A stretch of DNA of 64,000 bases from Acidimicrobiales bacterium (GCA_013003535.1 JABDIY010000049.1:62001-126000), one strand, 5' to 3'. Counted from the first letter of the stretch, positions 1 through 10,480 are shown. Notes: generated by a model not told the origin, from the sequence alone. Numbers and translations are program-made.

Positions 1-95
1 AAGAACAGCATGATTCATTCGAACTGCGGGGATTGCCATGCCCTCTCCAACCCCGTTCTCTGGCAAATGCTTCCCGACGCGGGGTGATGGGCGCG

Positions 96-1136
96 CTAGC
101 GGCTACGGGCGGCCACGAGGTCGAGCGCAACATCGATGATCATGTCTTCCTGCCCGCCGACCATCCGACGTCTGCCAAGTTCCAACAAGATGGTGCGAGT
201 ATCGAGGCCATACATCTCGGCGGCCTTCTCGGCATGACGAAGGAAGCTGCTGTAAACACCGGCATATCCCAGACTGAGCGTCTCACGGTCCACCCGCACC
301 GGTCGGTCCTGGAGTGGTCGGACGAGTTCCTCGGCGGCATCCATCAGCATGTTCACGTCGCAGCCGTGCTGCCAGCCCTCCAAGTTCGCAACTGCGATCA
401 ACGGTTCCAGCGGACAGTTCCCGGCTCCAGCACCCATGCCGGCCAGAGATGCATCGACGCGATAACACCCCTCTTCTACCGCGACCACAGTGTTGGCAAC
501 TCCGAAGGTGAGGTTGTGGTGGGCGTGGATACCGATCTCGGTGTCTGGTTTCAGGACATCACGGTAGGCCCGCATCCGGGCGCGAACATCCCCCATGGTG
601 AGTCGACCCCCGGAGTCGGTGATGTAGACGCACTGTGCGCCTGCGGACTCCATCCGTTTGGCTTGCTGTGCCAACGCCGCCGGTTCGTTCATGTGGCTCA
701 TCATGAGGAACCCAGCCACGTCCATACCGATCTCGCGTGCTTGAGCGATGTGCTGATCGGCGATATCAGCCTCGGTGCAATGTGTGGCGATTCGAACGCT
801 GCGAACGCCAATGTCCCAGGCCCGGTGAAGGTCTTCGATCGTGCCGATCCCGGGCAGCAGCAGCGTGGTGAGAATCGCATGCTCCAAAACGTCGGCCGCC
901 TCCTCCAACCATTCCCAATCGGTGTGGGCCCCGAAACCGTAGTTGAAGGATGATCCAGCGATTCCGTCGCCATGGGCAACCTCCACGGCGTCCACACCAG
1001 CGGCATCAAGTGCCTTACAGATGGAGCGGACGTGTTCGATTCCGTACTGGTGGCGAATGGCGTGCATGCCGTCGCGCAGGGTCACATCTTGCACATACAA
1101 CTTCACTGGCGCCCTGCTTTCCCCGTCGGCGGTCAT
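96..1136 (-). CDS. mhpE: 4-hydroxy-2-oxovalerate aldolase (DmpG/MhpE family)
   Basis: 346 aa; [15 protein letters not shown]-terminus, [15 protein letters not shown]; adjacent to acetaldehyde dehydrogenase. Confidence 0.93.
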   Translation of the reverse strand: MTADGESRAPVKLYVQDVTLRDGMHAIRHQYGIEHVRSICKALDAAGVDAVEVAHGDGIAGSSFNYGFGAHTDWEWLEEAADVLEHAILTTLLLPGIGTIEDLHRAWDIGVRSVRIATHCTEADIADQHIAQAREIGMDVAGFLMMSHMNEPAALAQQAKRMESAGAQCVYITDSGGRLTMGDVRARMRAYRDVLKPDTEIGIHAHHNLTFGVANTVVAVEEGCYRVDASLAGMGAGAGNCPLEPLIAVANLEGWQHGCDVNMLMDAAEELVRPLQDRPVRVDRETLSLGYAGVYSSFLRHAEKAAEMYGLDTRTILLELGRRRMVGGQEDMIIDVALDLVAARSR

Positions 1137-2059
1137 GCCGAAACCGCCGTGGCAATCTGTTCTGCTGTGCGAATGGCCGCCGAGGTCATGATGTCAAGGT
1201 TGCCGGCGTAGGAGGGGAGGTAGTGACCTGCCCCTTCCACCTCGAGAAAGATGCTGACTTTCCACCCCGTGAACTTGCGGTCCAGTTCGGGGATACGTAC
1301 GGCATTGGATCCGTCGAGCGATTCGAACTGCACGTTCTGTTTCAGCCGATAGCCCGGGACGTACTCCTGCACGGTCGCCACCATCTTCGCTACCGATGAC
1401 TCAATCGCTTCCGGTTCACCTTCTTCCACCAAGCAGAACACGGTGTTTCTCATGATCAATGGCGGTTCGGCCGGGTTGAGGACGATGATGGCTTTCCCCC
1501 GTTGGGCGCCGCCTACTACTTCGATCGCTTTGGCTGTGGTCTCTGTGAACTCGTCGATATTCGCCCTGGTACCGGGCCCGGCGGATCGGGACGAGATAGA
1601 ACTGACGATCTCGCCATAGACAACGGGAGCCACCTGATGCACCGCATTCACCATCGGCACGGTGGCCTGGCCGCCACAGGTGACCATGTTGATATTGGGT
1701 TCCGAGAGGTGCTGGGCGAGGTTGATCGGCGGAATGACATAGGGGCCGATCGCCGCAGGTGTGAGGTCGAGAATCCGCTTCCCGTGTTGTCGCAGGATCC
1801 GATCGTGGGTGGCGTGAGCACCGGCGGAAGTGGCGTCGAAAACCAGTTCGACGTCCGCGAATTCGTCCATTGCGACGAGGCCGTCGATACCAGACGCGGT
1901 AGTAGCGACGCCCATACGGTTGGCACGAGCGAGACCGTCGGACTCAGGGTCGATACCCACCATGGCGATCACCTCGATGTCCTCGCTCGTTCGTTTCGAT
2001 TTGATAAGGAGGTCGGTCCCGATATTTCCCGAACCGATCACAGCGGTCTTCAGGGTCAC
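1133..2059 (-). CDS. mhpF: acetaldehyde dehydrogenase (acetylating)
   Basis: [16 protein letters not shown]-terminus, [14 protein letters not shown] active-site Cys region; overlaps the aldolase start by 4 nt. Confidence 0.93.
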   Translation of the reverse strand: MTLKTAVIGSGNIGTDLLIKSKRTSEDIEVIAMVGIDPESDGLARANRMGVATTASGIDGLVAMDEFADVELVFDATSAGAHATHDRILRQHGKRILDLTPAAIGPYVIPPINLAQHLSEPNINMVTCGGQATVPMVNAVHQVAPVVYGEIVSSISSRSAGPGTRANIDEFTETTAKAIEVVGGAQRGKAIIVLNPAEPPLIMRNTVFCLVEEGEPEAIESSVAKMVATVQEYVPGYRLKQNVQFESLDGSNAVRIPELDRKFTGWKVSIFLEVEGAGHYLPSYAGNLDIMTSAAIRTAEQIATAVSA

Positions 2060-2868
2060 TTCTTCGCTCCTTCGGTTGAGCGGTCAGGCAGACGGCAGGA
2101 AACCGTTCCCAGTCCAGTAATGGTGGCACGAACGTGGTCGCCAGGTAGCAAGGGGTGCATCGGACCCAGCGCACCGGTGAGAACGATGTCCCCGGCAGCC
2201 ATGGGAATGCCACGACGGGCGACTTCGTTCACAAGCCAAAGGGCCGCGTTGAGGGGGTTGTGGAGGCACGCAGCACCAGTCCCCTCACTCACGACCTCAC
2301 CGTTGACCGACATCGACATTTCGACGGCCCGAACGTCGACTGCGGACAATGGCACCGGCATGTTACCGATCACAAACACCCCTGAGCTTCCGTTGTCGGC
2401 GATCGTGTCTGTAATCCGGATGTCCCAGTTCTCGATGCGGGAGTCGACAATCTCCAATGCCGCGACCGCATAATCCGTAGCGCTGATCAAATCAACAATG
2501 GTGCTGTCTGGCCGGGCCAGGTCTGATCCGAGGACCAGTGCAATCTCGGCCTCCGCCCGGGGCTGGATCAGGCGATTCGCCGGCAGGTCGACACCGGACG
2601 GGAATGCCATGTCGGCAAAAAGTGCGCCAAAGTCGGGTTGATTCACACCCAGCTGTTCCTGAACAACTGGATTGGTGAGGCCGATCTTGCGACCGATCAA
2701 ACGACGCCCGGCGGCCACACCGTAATCGGTTATCGACTGTTGCACGGCGTATGCCGAATCGAGATCCAGGGCGTCGAAATCGTCTCGAATCGGGGTGGTG
2801 GCCCTTCGGGTGAGTTCGGCCTCCAGCAACCTGGCGGCCGCCTCGCTCACCCTTGCTTGATCGGTCAT
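2056..2868 (-). CDS. mhpD: 2-keto-4-pentenoate hydratase (MhpD/DmpE family)
   Basis: Start trimmed to [34 protein letters not shown] and AEIALVLG motifs. Confidence 0.9.
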   Translation of the reverse strand: MTDQARVSEAAARLLEAELTRRATTPIRDDFDALDLDSAYAVQQSITDYGVAAGRRLIGRKIGLTNPVVQEQLGVNQPDFGALFADMAFPSGVDLPANRLIQPRAEAEIALVLGSDLARPDSTIVDLISATDYAVAALEIVDSRIENWDIRITDTIADNGSSGVFVIGNMPVPLSAVDVRAVEMSMSVNGEVVSEGTGAACLHNPLNAALWLVNEVARRGIPMAAGDIVLTGALGPMHPLLPGDHVRATITGLGTVSCRLPDRSTEGAKK

Positions 2869-2987
2869 CAATCCCCCTCGTGTGTCGCTGCGCAGGGTAT
2901 GCCACCCGCGACGAGCGAACAAAGAACCGTCCCAACCCTTGGAACGATCTGCTGGTTCATAACACAGGCCAACGGGTGGTTTGCCAC

Positions 2988-3617
2988 ATGAACTATCGTA
3001 AAGGCATCGCCACCTTCGGCCGAAAAGGTGACATGGCGGACACCTCACTCAGCGGATCGAACGCGGGATTATTCTCCCCTGAACAGGGCAAACAACTTGC
3101 GCAAAAGGGGTACGAGCTGCTGATCAGAGTGGCCACGAAGGCGAGTCAGGTGGCCCTTGTGCTCTTTGTCATGGCCTCCCTGATCTGTGTATCAGCACTC
3201 ATTACGGGGCTATTGGCCTTATCAGGAACGGTTCGAGCCCTTTGGCTGATCGGTGGCGGCATGATCACGGTGATCGGCGTCGGCGCGGCGTTTCGATCGT
3301 GGCGATCGCTGACCAGGATCACCGAGCAGGCTGCCGGTATCAGCGAAAGCTTCGACCGTCTGATCGAGACAGTCTCCAACGCCAACGTCTTCCGCTCGCT
3401 CGATGAGGCAGAGGTAGAAAGCATGGGTGTGTTCCGGCAGGCAAAATTGACCCGCACCATCAAGCGCACGATCAAAGATTCGATCGGTGAGTTTCAGGAC
3501 CTGTCCTCGGCGTTCGCCGCAGTGTCAACGTTCCCGTCTGTTGCCATCACTGCGCTCGCCGCCATCGTCATCAGTGGCAGTCTCGGTTTCATCTTCTTGG
3601 TCATGCTTCTGACCTGA
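2988..3617 (+). CDS. hypothetical membrane protein (about 3 TM segments)
   Basis: Hydrophobic segments ALVLFVMASLICVSALITGLLAL, ALWLIGGGMITVIGVGAAF and a C-terminal TM; start 2988 or 3033. Confidence 0.6.
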   Translation: MNYRKGIATFGRKGDMADTSLSGSNAGLFSPEQGKQLAQKGYELLIRVATKASQVALVLFVMASLICVSALITGLLALSGTVRALWLIGGGMITVIGVGAAFRSWRSLTRITEQAAGISESFDRLIETVSNANVFRSLDEAEVESMGVFRQAKLTRTIKRTIKDSIGEFQDLSSAFAAVSTFPSVAITALAAIVISGSLGFIFLVMLLT

Positions 3618-3639
3618 ATTCAGGGGACGTGCGGCACGG

Positions 3640-4413
3640 TCAGGCCATCGTGAGTCCGCCGGAGACCGACAGGGTTTGGCCGGTGACGAAAGCAGCTTCC
3701 TCCGACGCGAAATAGGCCACCGCCGAAGCCACGTCGCGGGGTTGCCCAAGGCGCTTCATCGGGACTGCACGGGCCATAGCCCCGATAACTTTCTCACCGT
3801 CATCGCTGGCGGCCACCATGCCTTCGAGTAGCGGGGTTTGCGTGGGACCGGGACAAACCACGTTGGCGGTGATCCCGCTCTGCGCCATCTCTCGAGCGAT
3901 TGTCTTGGTGAAGGAAACCACGCCGCCTTTGGCCCCGGAATACACCGCCTCCAAAGATGAGCCAACCAGAGCGGCATCTGAGCTGATATTCACCAACCGA
4001 CCCCAGCCCTGCTCGACCATGGCCGGAAGGCAGCGATGCGTTGTGCGGAGCATGCCCTTGAAGTTGATATCGATCACCTTGTCCCAAAAGGTTTCATCGG
4101 TGTCGAGAAACGGCACCAACGCATCCCAGCCGGCACAATTGACGAGAATCCCGACGGGACCGAGGTCTTCGATCGTTCTGAGGTACCCCTCGCTGACAGA
4201 GTGATCGCTCGTGACGTCCACGGCCACGGCGATCGCCTTGCCACCGGAGCCGGAGACCATTGCCGCTGTTTCAGCGGCAGTGGCGCTATTGAGATCAGCG
4301 ACGGCGACGCTCCGGCCCTCTCCGGCGAGCGCTAGGCAAACAGCCCGACCGATACCGCTGCCGCCCCCGGTCACAAGTGCGACCCTGGCAGCGTCGTGCG
4401 AATGGCTGTTCAT
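3640..4413 (-). CDS. SDR family oxidoreductase (FabG-like)
   Basis: VTGGGSGIGRAVC cofactor motif, YSGAKGG active site, SVSGGLTMA C-terminus. Confidence 0.92.
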   Translation of the reverse strand: MNSHSHDAARVALVTGGGSGIGRAVCLALAGEGRSVAVADLNSATAAETAAMVSGSGGKAIAVAVDVTSDHSVSEGYLRTIEDLGPVGILVNCAGWDALVPFLDTDETFWDKVIDINFKGMLRTTHRCLPAMVEQGWGRLVNISSDAALVGSSLEAVYSGAKGGVVSFTKTIAREMAQSGITANVVCPGPTQTPLLEGMVAASDDGEKVIGAMARAVPMKRLGQPRDVASAVAYFASEEAAFVTGQTLSVSGGLTMA

Positions 4414-4490
4414 TGGCGCCCACGCGAGGACTCGAACCCCGAACCTGAGAGGTAGAAGCTCTCTGCTCTATCCAGTTGAGCTACGTAGGC
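4414..4490 (-). tRNA. tRNA-Arg (anticodon TCT), CCA encoded
   Basis: GCCTACG/CGTGGGC acceptor, GAGAG-CTTCTAC-CTCTC anticodon arm, GGTTCGAGTCC T-arm, 3' CCA. Confidence 0.95.
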
Positions 4491-4503
4491 AAGCTCGATC
4501 TCC

Positions 4504-4509
4504 ATTATA
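4504..4509 (-). promoter_or_regulatory. -10 box (TATAAT) of the tRNA-Arg promoter
   Basis: Exact TATAAT on minus strand ending 13 nt upstream of the tRNA 5' end; -35 weak. Confidence 0.5.
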
Positions 4510-4595
4510 GCCCCATCGTGGGCACCGGACCCGGTGAGTTCTTGGTTGGCAGCATTCGCCGCTCGCACCCAAATGGGCGATGGTGTGGGGTCCGA

Positions 4596-5801
4596 CTACG
4601 GCATCGCTCTTGCGAAGTACTCGTGAACGGCTGCCACCATGATCCGTACTCCGATGGCTATGGCCCGTTCGTCTACATCGAAATAGCCGGCATGGAGATC
4701 CAGCCGGGGACCAGTGTTGTCAGGGTTATGAGTGCCGACGCGGATGTACACCGCCGGCACTTCGCGTGTGAACCAGGCGAAGTCGTCGGCCCCCCAGCTC
4801 TGCTCAGCTTGGCGAATACTCGCTTCGGTGAGCTGAGCGACACCGGCCCGTCGCACAATTTCAACCATCCCCGGATCATTCACGACGGGAGGCACGCCGT
4901 GAGTGTAGGAAACCCGATGTACGGCCGGAGTGTCGGCCAGGACTTCCTCGAGGGCCTGATCGAAAAGTTCGGGCAGCCGCTCCCACAACGCCGACGACGG
5001 CGTCCGCAGCGACGCTCGTAACACACCATGTGATGGGATGACGTTGCCGGCATCGCCGGCGTGGAAGGCACCAAAGACCAACTTGACCGAACCAGCGCCA
5101 CCGGCCAAATCCTGGAGCCGGATTGGCAAATCGATCACCAGACGGGATGCAACCGTGATGAGGTCAACTGTTTCCTCAGGCCGCGCCGTGTGCCCACCCG
5201 GCCCGGACAACGCAATCTCCACCATGTCGGCCGCTGACGTAATGGCGCCCTCCCGTAACGCAATCGTGCCCACATCCATCTTCGGCATGCAATGCACGCC
5301 CATTACGGCCGACACGCCATCCAGCCCTCCGTCGCTGATGACGTCGAGAGCGCCACCGGGAACGCGCTCCTCGGCCGGTTGGAAGAGGAAACGGAGGGAA
5401 CCGGGCAACTGGTCTCGATGGTGGGCAAAGTACAGCGCCGTACCCATCATGATCGCAGTGTGCACATCGTGGCCACATGCATGAGCTACCCCTGGGACCT
5501 GGCTACGGTACGGCACCTCCTTCATGTCGTCCATCGCCAGCGCATCGATGTCGGCCCGTAGTGCAAGCCGCCGTGGGTCAGTTCGAGTGTCAGAGGGGTC
5601 TAGGTCTGATACCAACCCCGTTCCTACCGCGAGGGTGCGGGTGGCAAGACCAGCCAACCGCAACCGCTCGGACACCAGCTCGGTGGTGGCGTGCTCGGCA
5701 CCGCTCAGCTCAGGATGGGCATGAATGTTGCGCCGAATGGCAATCAGCCCTTCGGTGTGTACGGCCAGCCAGTCGTCCAGCACAGGGTCCCTCTCAGTCA
5801 T
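4596..5801 (-). CDS. M20 family amidohydrolase/peptidase
   Basis: HACGHDVHTA, GPGGHTARPEETVD, WGADDFAWF metal-site motifs. Confidence 0.92.
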   Translation of the reverse strand: MTERDPVLDDWLAVHTEGLIAIRRNIHAHPELSGAEHATTELVSERLRLAGLATRTLAVGTGLVSDLDPSDTRTDPRRLALRADIDALAMDDMKEVPYRSQVPGVAHACGHDVHTAIMMGTALYFAHHRDQLPGSLRFLFQPAEERVPGGALDVISDGGLDGVSAVMGVHCMPKMDVGTIALREGAITSAADMVEIALSGPGGHTARPEETVDLITVASRLVIDLPIRLQDLAGGAGSVKLVFGAFHAGDAGNVIPSHGVLRASLRTPSSALWERLPELFDQALEEVLADTPAVHRVSYTHGVPPVVNDPGMVEIVRRAGVAQLTEASIRQAEQSWGADDFAWFTREVPAVYIRVGTHNPDNTGPRLDLHAGYFDVDERAIAIGVRIMVAAVHEYFARAMP

Positions 5802-5881
5802 CAGGCTCCGCTATTCGCTGGAAACACTTGCGGGCCAGCTCATCCACCAGGTCATTCACCACTTCAGCAGGGTACCGCTGC

Positions 5882-5974
5882 GCGAGGACAGAAGGTAAAG
5901 CGAAGCGAGCCGAGCGGAAAGCCCGAGGCGCCCCAGCGCCGAAGGGCGCAAAGCGAGGACAGAAGGCAGAGCGA
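5882..5974. repeat. Direct-repeat-flanked hairpin element (REP-like)
   Basis: GCGAGGACAGAAGG[TA/CA]AGCGA-type copies at 5882-5903 and 5953-5974 flanking GCCC-ga-GGCGC-ccca-GCGCC-gaa-GGGC (5921-5947). Confidence 0.55.
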
Positions 5975-6664
5975 TTACAGGCCGGCGGGCCGGGGCACTT
6001 GCACCGTCTTGGCTAGCGCAACGTTGATGATGGCGATGGCGGGCCCCATCTCGGAGCGGAGCTGCTGAGAGAGTTTGCGGGTCTTCAGAACGGACGAAAC
6101 AAGGCTGAAGCCGGCGTATTGCAGCCAGTACTCCTTGGGAGCCCGGTCATAGTGCGACATCGTGTAGACCTCTCGCGGGATCTGCACCGTCTGCAAATAC
6201 TTGATCATTCCAACTTTGGCGTACCCCAGCGAGCTGGCTCGGAGATCTCGAATCTTGCGATCGGTGACCCGGTTGAAGGTCTCCACCCAGTCGGTTGTGA
6301 CCGGAGCGTCCTCGGTCCAGTCGGCCACCATGATGCATGCGGCTGCGGAACGGAAGAGCCCGATCAACCGGTCGTTTCGGACTTCAAGGGTGAGCGAGTC
6401 ATCCTCCAGCAGGAACTCGAACGTTTCGAGCAGAACGAAAGAGATCGGTTCGTCTCGATCCTGCGCAGCCGTGAACTCCGTGACCTGGGCCCGCTGGGCG
6501 GCGAGGCTGTTCAACTGATCGTTGAAACCAGCGGTGCGGGCCTGATGTTCGACCAGCTCACTCTGTTCCAGCTCGATCGTTTCCAAAAGCGCGCCAAGAG
6601 ATGCCAGAACCGCCTGCTTGTTCGAGGGTGCCGACGTGGCAGCGATGATCTCAGCAGCATCCAT
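5975..6664 (-). CDS. hypothetical protein
   Basis: Start trimmed to MDAAEIIAATSAPSN; GGAAGG upstream of ATG; no family recognised. Confidence 0.65.
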   Translation of the reverse strand: MDAAEIIAATSAPSNKQAVLASLGALLETIELEQSELVEHQARTAGFNDQLNSLAAQRAQVTEFTAAQDRDEPISFVLLETFEFLLEDDSLTLEVRNDRLIGLFRSAAACIMVADWTEDAPVTTDWVETFNRVTDRKIRDLRASSLGYAKVGMIKYLQTVQIPREVYTMSHYDRAPKEYWLQYAGFSLVSSVLKTRKLSQQLRSEMGPAIAIINVALAKTVQVPRPAGL

Positions 6665-6674
6665 ACGCCTTCCT

Positions 6675-6700
6675 ATCGACCGCGTCTTGGGTCCTCTTGA
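6675..6700 (-). promoter_or_regulatory. sigma28-like promoter motif TCAAG-N16-TCGAT
   Basis: CTCAAG...GGTCGATAG immediately upstream of the 6664 start; same spacing at 7407 and 54289. Confidence 0.4.
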
Positions 6701-6742
6701 GATACTCAGAAGATCGGTTTGTTCTGCTCCTAGCCTGATCGC

Positions 6743-7339
6743 GTGAGACCTCTCGACATGCGCTTCTCGGAAAGTGCGACCAACCACAAGACCCTCCCGG
6801 TTATGAAGGCTGAGATCGCCGTTGTTGGTAGATCGAACGTTGGGAAAAGTACGCTGATCAATGCGATTACTAACCGGAAGAAACTGGCTCATGCATCAAA
6901 AACTCCCGGTCGTACCCAGCTGCTCAATCTTTTTGTCCTGAATGAGGACCCGCCCACTCGAGGGATCATGGATCTCCCGGGCTACGGATTCGCCAAAGGA
7001 GCGTCGAAAAAGGCGCAAGCCGATTGGGGACAAATGATCGAGAACTACCTGCTGGAACGGGAGTCGCTGGTGATGGTTTTGGTGCTTGTGGATGGTCGGC
7101 ACGGTCCAACCGATCTGGACAGCACCATGCTGGCGTGGCTCCGCTCGCATCGGGTTCCGCATACGGTTGTCGCCACCAAACACGACAAGGTCAAACCATC
7201 GATGCGCCAGAAGAGACGGAAGGAATTGGCCGCAGGATGTGGGCTCGAAGCGGGCGATGTCTTGTGGGTCAGTGCCACCACCGGCGTAAACATTGACCAG
7301 CTCAGGGGCCTCGCCTTGGATTGGCTGGCAGACGATTGA
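6743..7339 (+). CDS. engB: ribosome biogenesis GTP-binding protein EngB/YsxC
   Basis: GRSNVGKSTLINA, DLPGYGFA, TKHDK; GTG start. Confidence 0.95.
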   Translation: MRPLDMRFSESATNHKTLPVMKAEIAVVGRSNVGKSTLINAITNRKKLAHASKTPGRTQLLNLFVLNEDPPTRGIMDLPGYGFAKGASKKAQADWGQMIENYLLERESLVMVLVLVDGRHGPTDLDSTMLAWLRSHRVPHTVVATKHDKVKPSMRQKRRKELAAGCGLEAGDVLWVSATTGVNIDQLRGLALDWLADD

Positions 7340-7406
7340 CCCCGGAACTTCTTCAACCGGTTGCTTGAACAACGAGCTAGAAGGTAGGCCATATTAACCT
7401 ATCGGC

Positions 7407-7432
7407 TCAAGGAATTTTGCCCCCAGGCCGAT
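7407..7432 (+). promoter_or_regulatory. sigma28-like promoter motif TCAAG-N16-CCGAT
   Basis: CTCAAGGAATTTTGCCCCCAGGCCGAT 9 nt upstream of the GTG start. Confidence 0.42.
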
Positions 7433-7441
7433 GTCTGGTCC

Positions 7442-8521
7442 GTGCCCGCCGCATCCTCGCCATTTTCTCGCCAACTATTAGCACTTGCTGCAACCTTTCT
7501 CGCCGTTGTCATGGTGCCGATCACCCCCGCTGCAGCGACACGGGTGGTGGCTGACTCCACTCCGGTAGAAGGAGTGACCTCAGAGTCGTTGGCAATGTCG
7601 CCGCTGGAGCGGGCCCTCGCCGAACGGATCGCAGCCGATCACAATGACGCCCGCCGAGACGCCGGCCTCAGTGAATTACGGCAGATGCCTTCGCTGGCAC
7701 CATACGCCGGATCCAACAGCATGACCATGATGGCGACCCAGACGCTGGGCCACAGCGAAATCAGAGTGCTCCTCGACGACTTTCCTCAAAACATGTGGGC
7801 CGCCGAGAACGCATTGGTCATGTTCAATCCAGCTTCCGAAGCGACCGATCTTTGGCTGGGCTCACCCGAGCACGCCGCCAACATGATGGCTAGCCGTGCC
7901 ACCCACGTTTGGGTTGATGTTCGCTGCTCCGCCGAAGGCCGTATGTGGGTGACCAGCCAATACGTCGATGCCCCGGTTGCCCAAACCGACATCCTTCCCG
8001 GAGTTGACCTCCGGGTGAGCGATTCCGCTTCAGTCGACCTTCGCTGCCCCGTTGCGGTTGGACCCTTCGCTTCTGGTGAAGCGTTCGTAGCCCAGCAGTA
8101 TGAGGATTTCCTGGGACGCCCGGCCGATGCATCTGGCTTGGCTTACTGGACCGGAATGTTGAATACCCGCAAAGTCACGCCCGGCCAAGTCGTTCTGAGT
8201 TTCCTGAACTCACCCGAATTCGCCGGTCGTATCCGACCTCGTGCCGAAGCAGCGTTGTTGGCCTCTTCGGAGCTGCCCACGGTGGACGAGGTTGACTCTT
8301 GGCGGCGGACCCCGCCGCCGCAGGTCTCCACCAAGGCCGCTGCCGCCGGCGTGAAGTCACGGGTAGACGTGCTGATGATCTACGTCGGCATGCTGAATCG
8401 AACGCCAGACGCCAAGGGCTTTGCGTACTGGACCGGCTTGGCCGACCAAGAGGTCAGCTTGACCGTGCTCGTGAACGGGTTCCTGGCCTCCCCCGAATAC
8501 ACCGCCCGGGTGGGTTCATAG
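7442..8521 (+). CDS. secreted CAP/SCP-domain protein with DUF4214 repeats
   Basis: Signal peptide; HNDARRDAGL, LGHSEI CAP motifs; two DUF4214 YEDFLGRPADASGLAYWTG-type repeats. Confidence 0.85.
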   Translation: MPAASSPFSRQLLALAATFLAVVMVPITPAAATRVVADSTPVEGVTSESLAMSPLERALAERIAADHNDARRDAGLSELRQMPSLAPYAGSNSMTMMATQTLGHSEIRVLLDDFPQNMWAAENALVMFNPASEATDLWLGSPEHAANMMASRATHVWVDVRCSAEGRMWVTSQYVDAPVAQTDILPGVDLRVSDSASVDLRCPVAVGPFASGEAFVAQQYEDFLGRPADASGLAYWTGMLNTRKVTPGQVVLSFLNSPEFAGRIRPRAEAALLASSELPTVDEVDSWRRTPPPQVSTKAAAAGVKSRVDVLMIYVGMLNRTPDAKGFAYWTGLADQEVSLTVLVNGFLASPEYTARVGS

Positions 8522-8525
8522 ACCG

Positions 8526-9758
8526 CTACTGCTCCGGAACGCTTACCTTGGTGAACCGGCTGACCACCTCAACGTGGCTGGTGTGATTGAAAAGGTCGAG
8601 CACGGTGCACTCGGTCAACGAATAGCCGGCGGCGGTAAGCAGTAGCGCATCACGTCCCAGAGCGCCGGCATCACAACTGATCAGCACGATCCGGTCGGCC
8701 CCGGTGCTGACGAGGCGGGCGACTCCCCCGGCTTCCAGACCAGTCCGAGCGGGATCGGCGATTATCACTTTCGCCGGAATCGGTTTCCACTGCTCCACGT
8801 CAGCTTCGACTTTCTGGACCGCGGTTGCTGGCACATTCAAACGAAGGTCCGCCACCGCACGCGGATTGGACTCGATCGCAATAACTTGTGAGCCGCCCCC
8901 GGCCAACCAGTCCGCCCCGAGGGTGGCGGCAAAGAGTCCCCCACCGGCGTAGGCATCCACGAGGATCCCGTCCGGTTCAATGTCGTTGAGTGCGGAACGA
9001 ACGGCATCCACCAAAGCCTCGGCCCCCACATGCGACGACTGGAAAAACGCCCCGGCCGAGACCCGGAGATCCACGGCCCCGACCCGTTCGGTGATCGCAG
9101 CCGGCGGGTCTGCCGAACGACTCCCCGTTTTCACTACGCTTTTTGCCACGCGCACATCTGCGGGAACGTCTGCCGCTCGGCCCGACACTTCCACCATCCG
9201 GTCGCCGGTGACGGCTCCCACGCGTACCGTCACCTCGCGAGCACCGTGAAACCGAGCGTTCTGGATGAGATCGTTGACTGCGGGATGGGCCACCAAGCAA
9301 GTGTCGGGTCGAAACGGGGCGTGGGATTGGGGTTGGCGGTACGCGAGACGACCGTCGTTGTCCACCAACATTCTCACCGTGGTGCGGTAACCCTGGGTGG
9401 GAAGCGGGGTTCCGCTCGTGATGGCGATCGTTGTCGTGTCGAGCTTCCCGATCCGGCGGAGGGCATCTTCTACGATCGCCACTCGGAGACGCCGCTGAGC
9501 ATCGGGCGTTATGTGCTGCCAGTCGCATCCGCCACAGCGCGGTTCACCGGTCACGTACGGACACGGCGGGATGGCGCGATCTGGTGAGGGATCGAGAACT
9601 TCGATGACCACCGCCTCGGCGAACCGTTTGGATTGCTTGGTCACCGCCACGCGAACGCGTTCGGTGGGGACGGCGCCGCTCACGAAGGTCACCCGGCCGG
9701 AATCATCCAGTCCGATCGCCTTTCCGCCCACAGCAATCCGGTCCACCGTGAGTTCCAT
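8526..9758 (-). CDS. class I SAM-dependent RNA methyltransferase (TrmA/RumA family)
   Basis: CGGCDWQH, VDAYAGGGLFA, DPARTGLE, LISCDAGALGRD motifs; TRAM-like N-terminus. Confidence 0.9.
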   Translation of the reverse strand: MELTVDRIAVGGKAIGLDDSGRVTFVSGAVPTERVRVAVTKQSKRFAEAVVIEVLDPSPDRAIPPCPYVTGEPRCGGCDWQHITPDAQRRLRVAIVEDALRRIGKLDTTTIAITSGTPLPTQGYRTTVRMLVDNDGRLAYRQPQSHAPFRPDTCLVAHPAVNDLIQNARFHGAREVTVRVGAVTGDRMVEVSGRAADVPADVRVAKSVVKTGSRSADPPAAITERVGAVDLRVSAGAFFQSSHVGAEALVDAVRSALNDIEPDGILVDAYAGGGLFAATLGADWLAGGGSQVIAIESNPRAVADLRLNVPATAVQKVEADVEQWKPIPAKVIIADPARTGLEAGGVARLVSTGADRIVLISCDAGALGRDALLLTAAGYSLTECTVLDLFNHTSHVEVVSRFTKVSVPEQ

Positions 9759-9784
9759 CTCGTTCACCGCTCCATACTGGCCGC

Positions 9785-10471
9785 ATGCAATCCGGTTCCG
9801 CCGCAGCAATCAAGATAATTCCGTCCGTCCTCCCTGCCGATTTCGCTCGGTTGGGCGACGAATGCCAGGCGCTCGAAAAAGCCGGGGTCGATCGGATCCA
9901 GTTCGACGTCATGGACGGCCGCTTCGTTCCCAACATCACCTTCGGACCTGACGTGATCGCATCCGTGCGCGGAGCGGTCTCGGTTCCCTTCGAAGCCCAC
10001 CTGATGATCGAAGAGCCCGATCACTTGATCAGTCGCTTCGTCGAAGCCGGTTGTGAGCTGATCATCGTCCACGAGGAGACGTGCATTCATTTGCACCGGA
10101 CTCTCGCACTGATCAACGACCTCGGCGCTCAGGCAGCTGTGGCCCTCAACCCCCATACGCCGATCGACCGGGTTGCCCACGTCTTGGACCTGCTCAACAT
10201 GGTTTTGGTGATGACCGTCAATCCCGGCTTCGGCGGTCAGAAGTACATAACCACGATGGAACCCAAGATTCGCGGCGCGCGGCACCTGCTCAACACCGCC
10301 GACCACTGGATCGACCTCGAGGTCGACGGCGGAATCAGCGCTGCCACCGTGGCTGGAGCGGCGGCTTCGGGCGCCAACGTTCTCATCTCCGGGTCGGCGA
10401 TGTTTCGACACCCTGAGGGTCTCGCCGCCGCCGTCACCGAACTCCGCACACTCGCCACCGAAGCCTACTAA
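9785..10471 (+). CDS. rpe: ribulose-phosphate 3-epimerase
   Basis: IIPSVLPADFARLGDE, DVMDGRFVPNITFG, VNPGFGGQ, EVDGGIS. Confidence 0.96.
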   Translation: MQSGSAAAIKIIPSVLPADFARLGDECQALEKAGVDRIQFDVMDGRFVPNITFGPDVIASVRGAVSVPFEAHLMIEEPDHLISRFVEAGCELIIVHEETCIHLHRTLALINDLGAQAAVALNPHTPIDRVAHVLDLLNMVLVMTVNPGFGGQKYITTMEPKIRGARHLLNTADHWIDLEVDGGISAATVAGAAASGANVLISGSAMFRHPEGLAAAVTELRTLATEAY

Positions 10472-10480
10472 GACCCCATC

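Noticed and set aside
33-953. 306-aa + strand ORF
   Set aside because: Antisense to the well-supported aldolase gene; long spurious ORFs are expected opposite GC-rich genes.
1502-2473. 323-aa + strand ORF
   Set aside because: Antisense to mhpF/mhpD; no recognisable domain.
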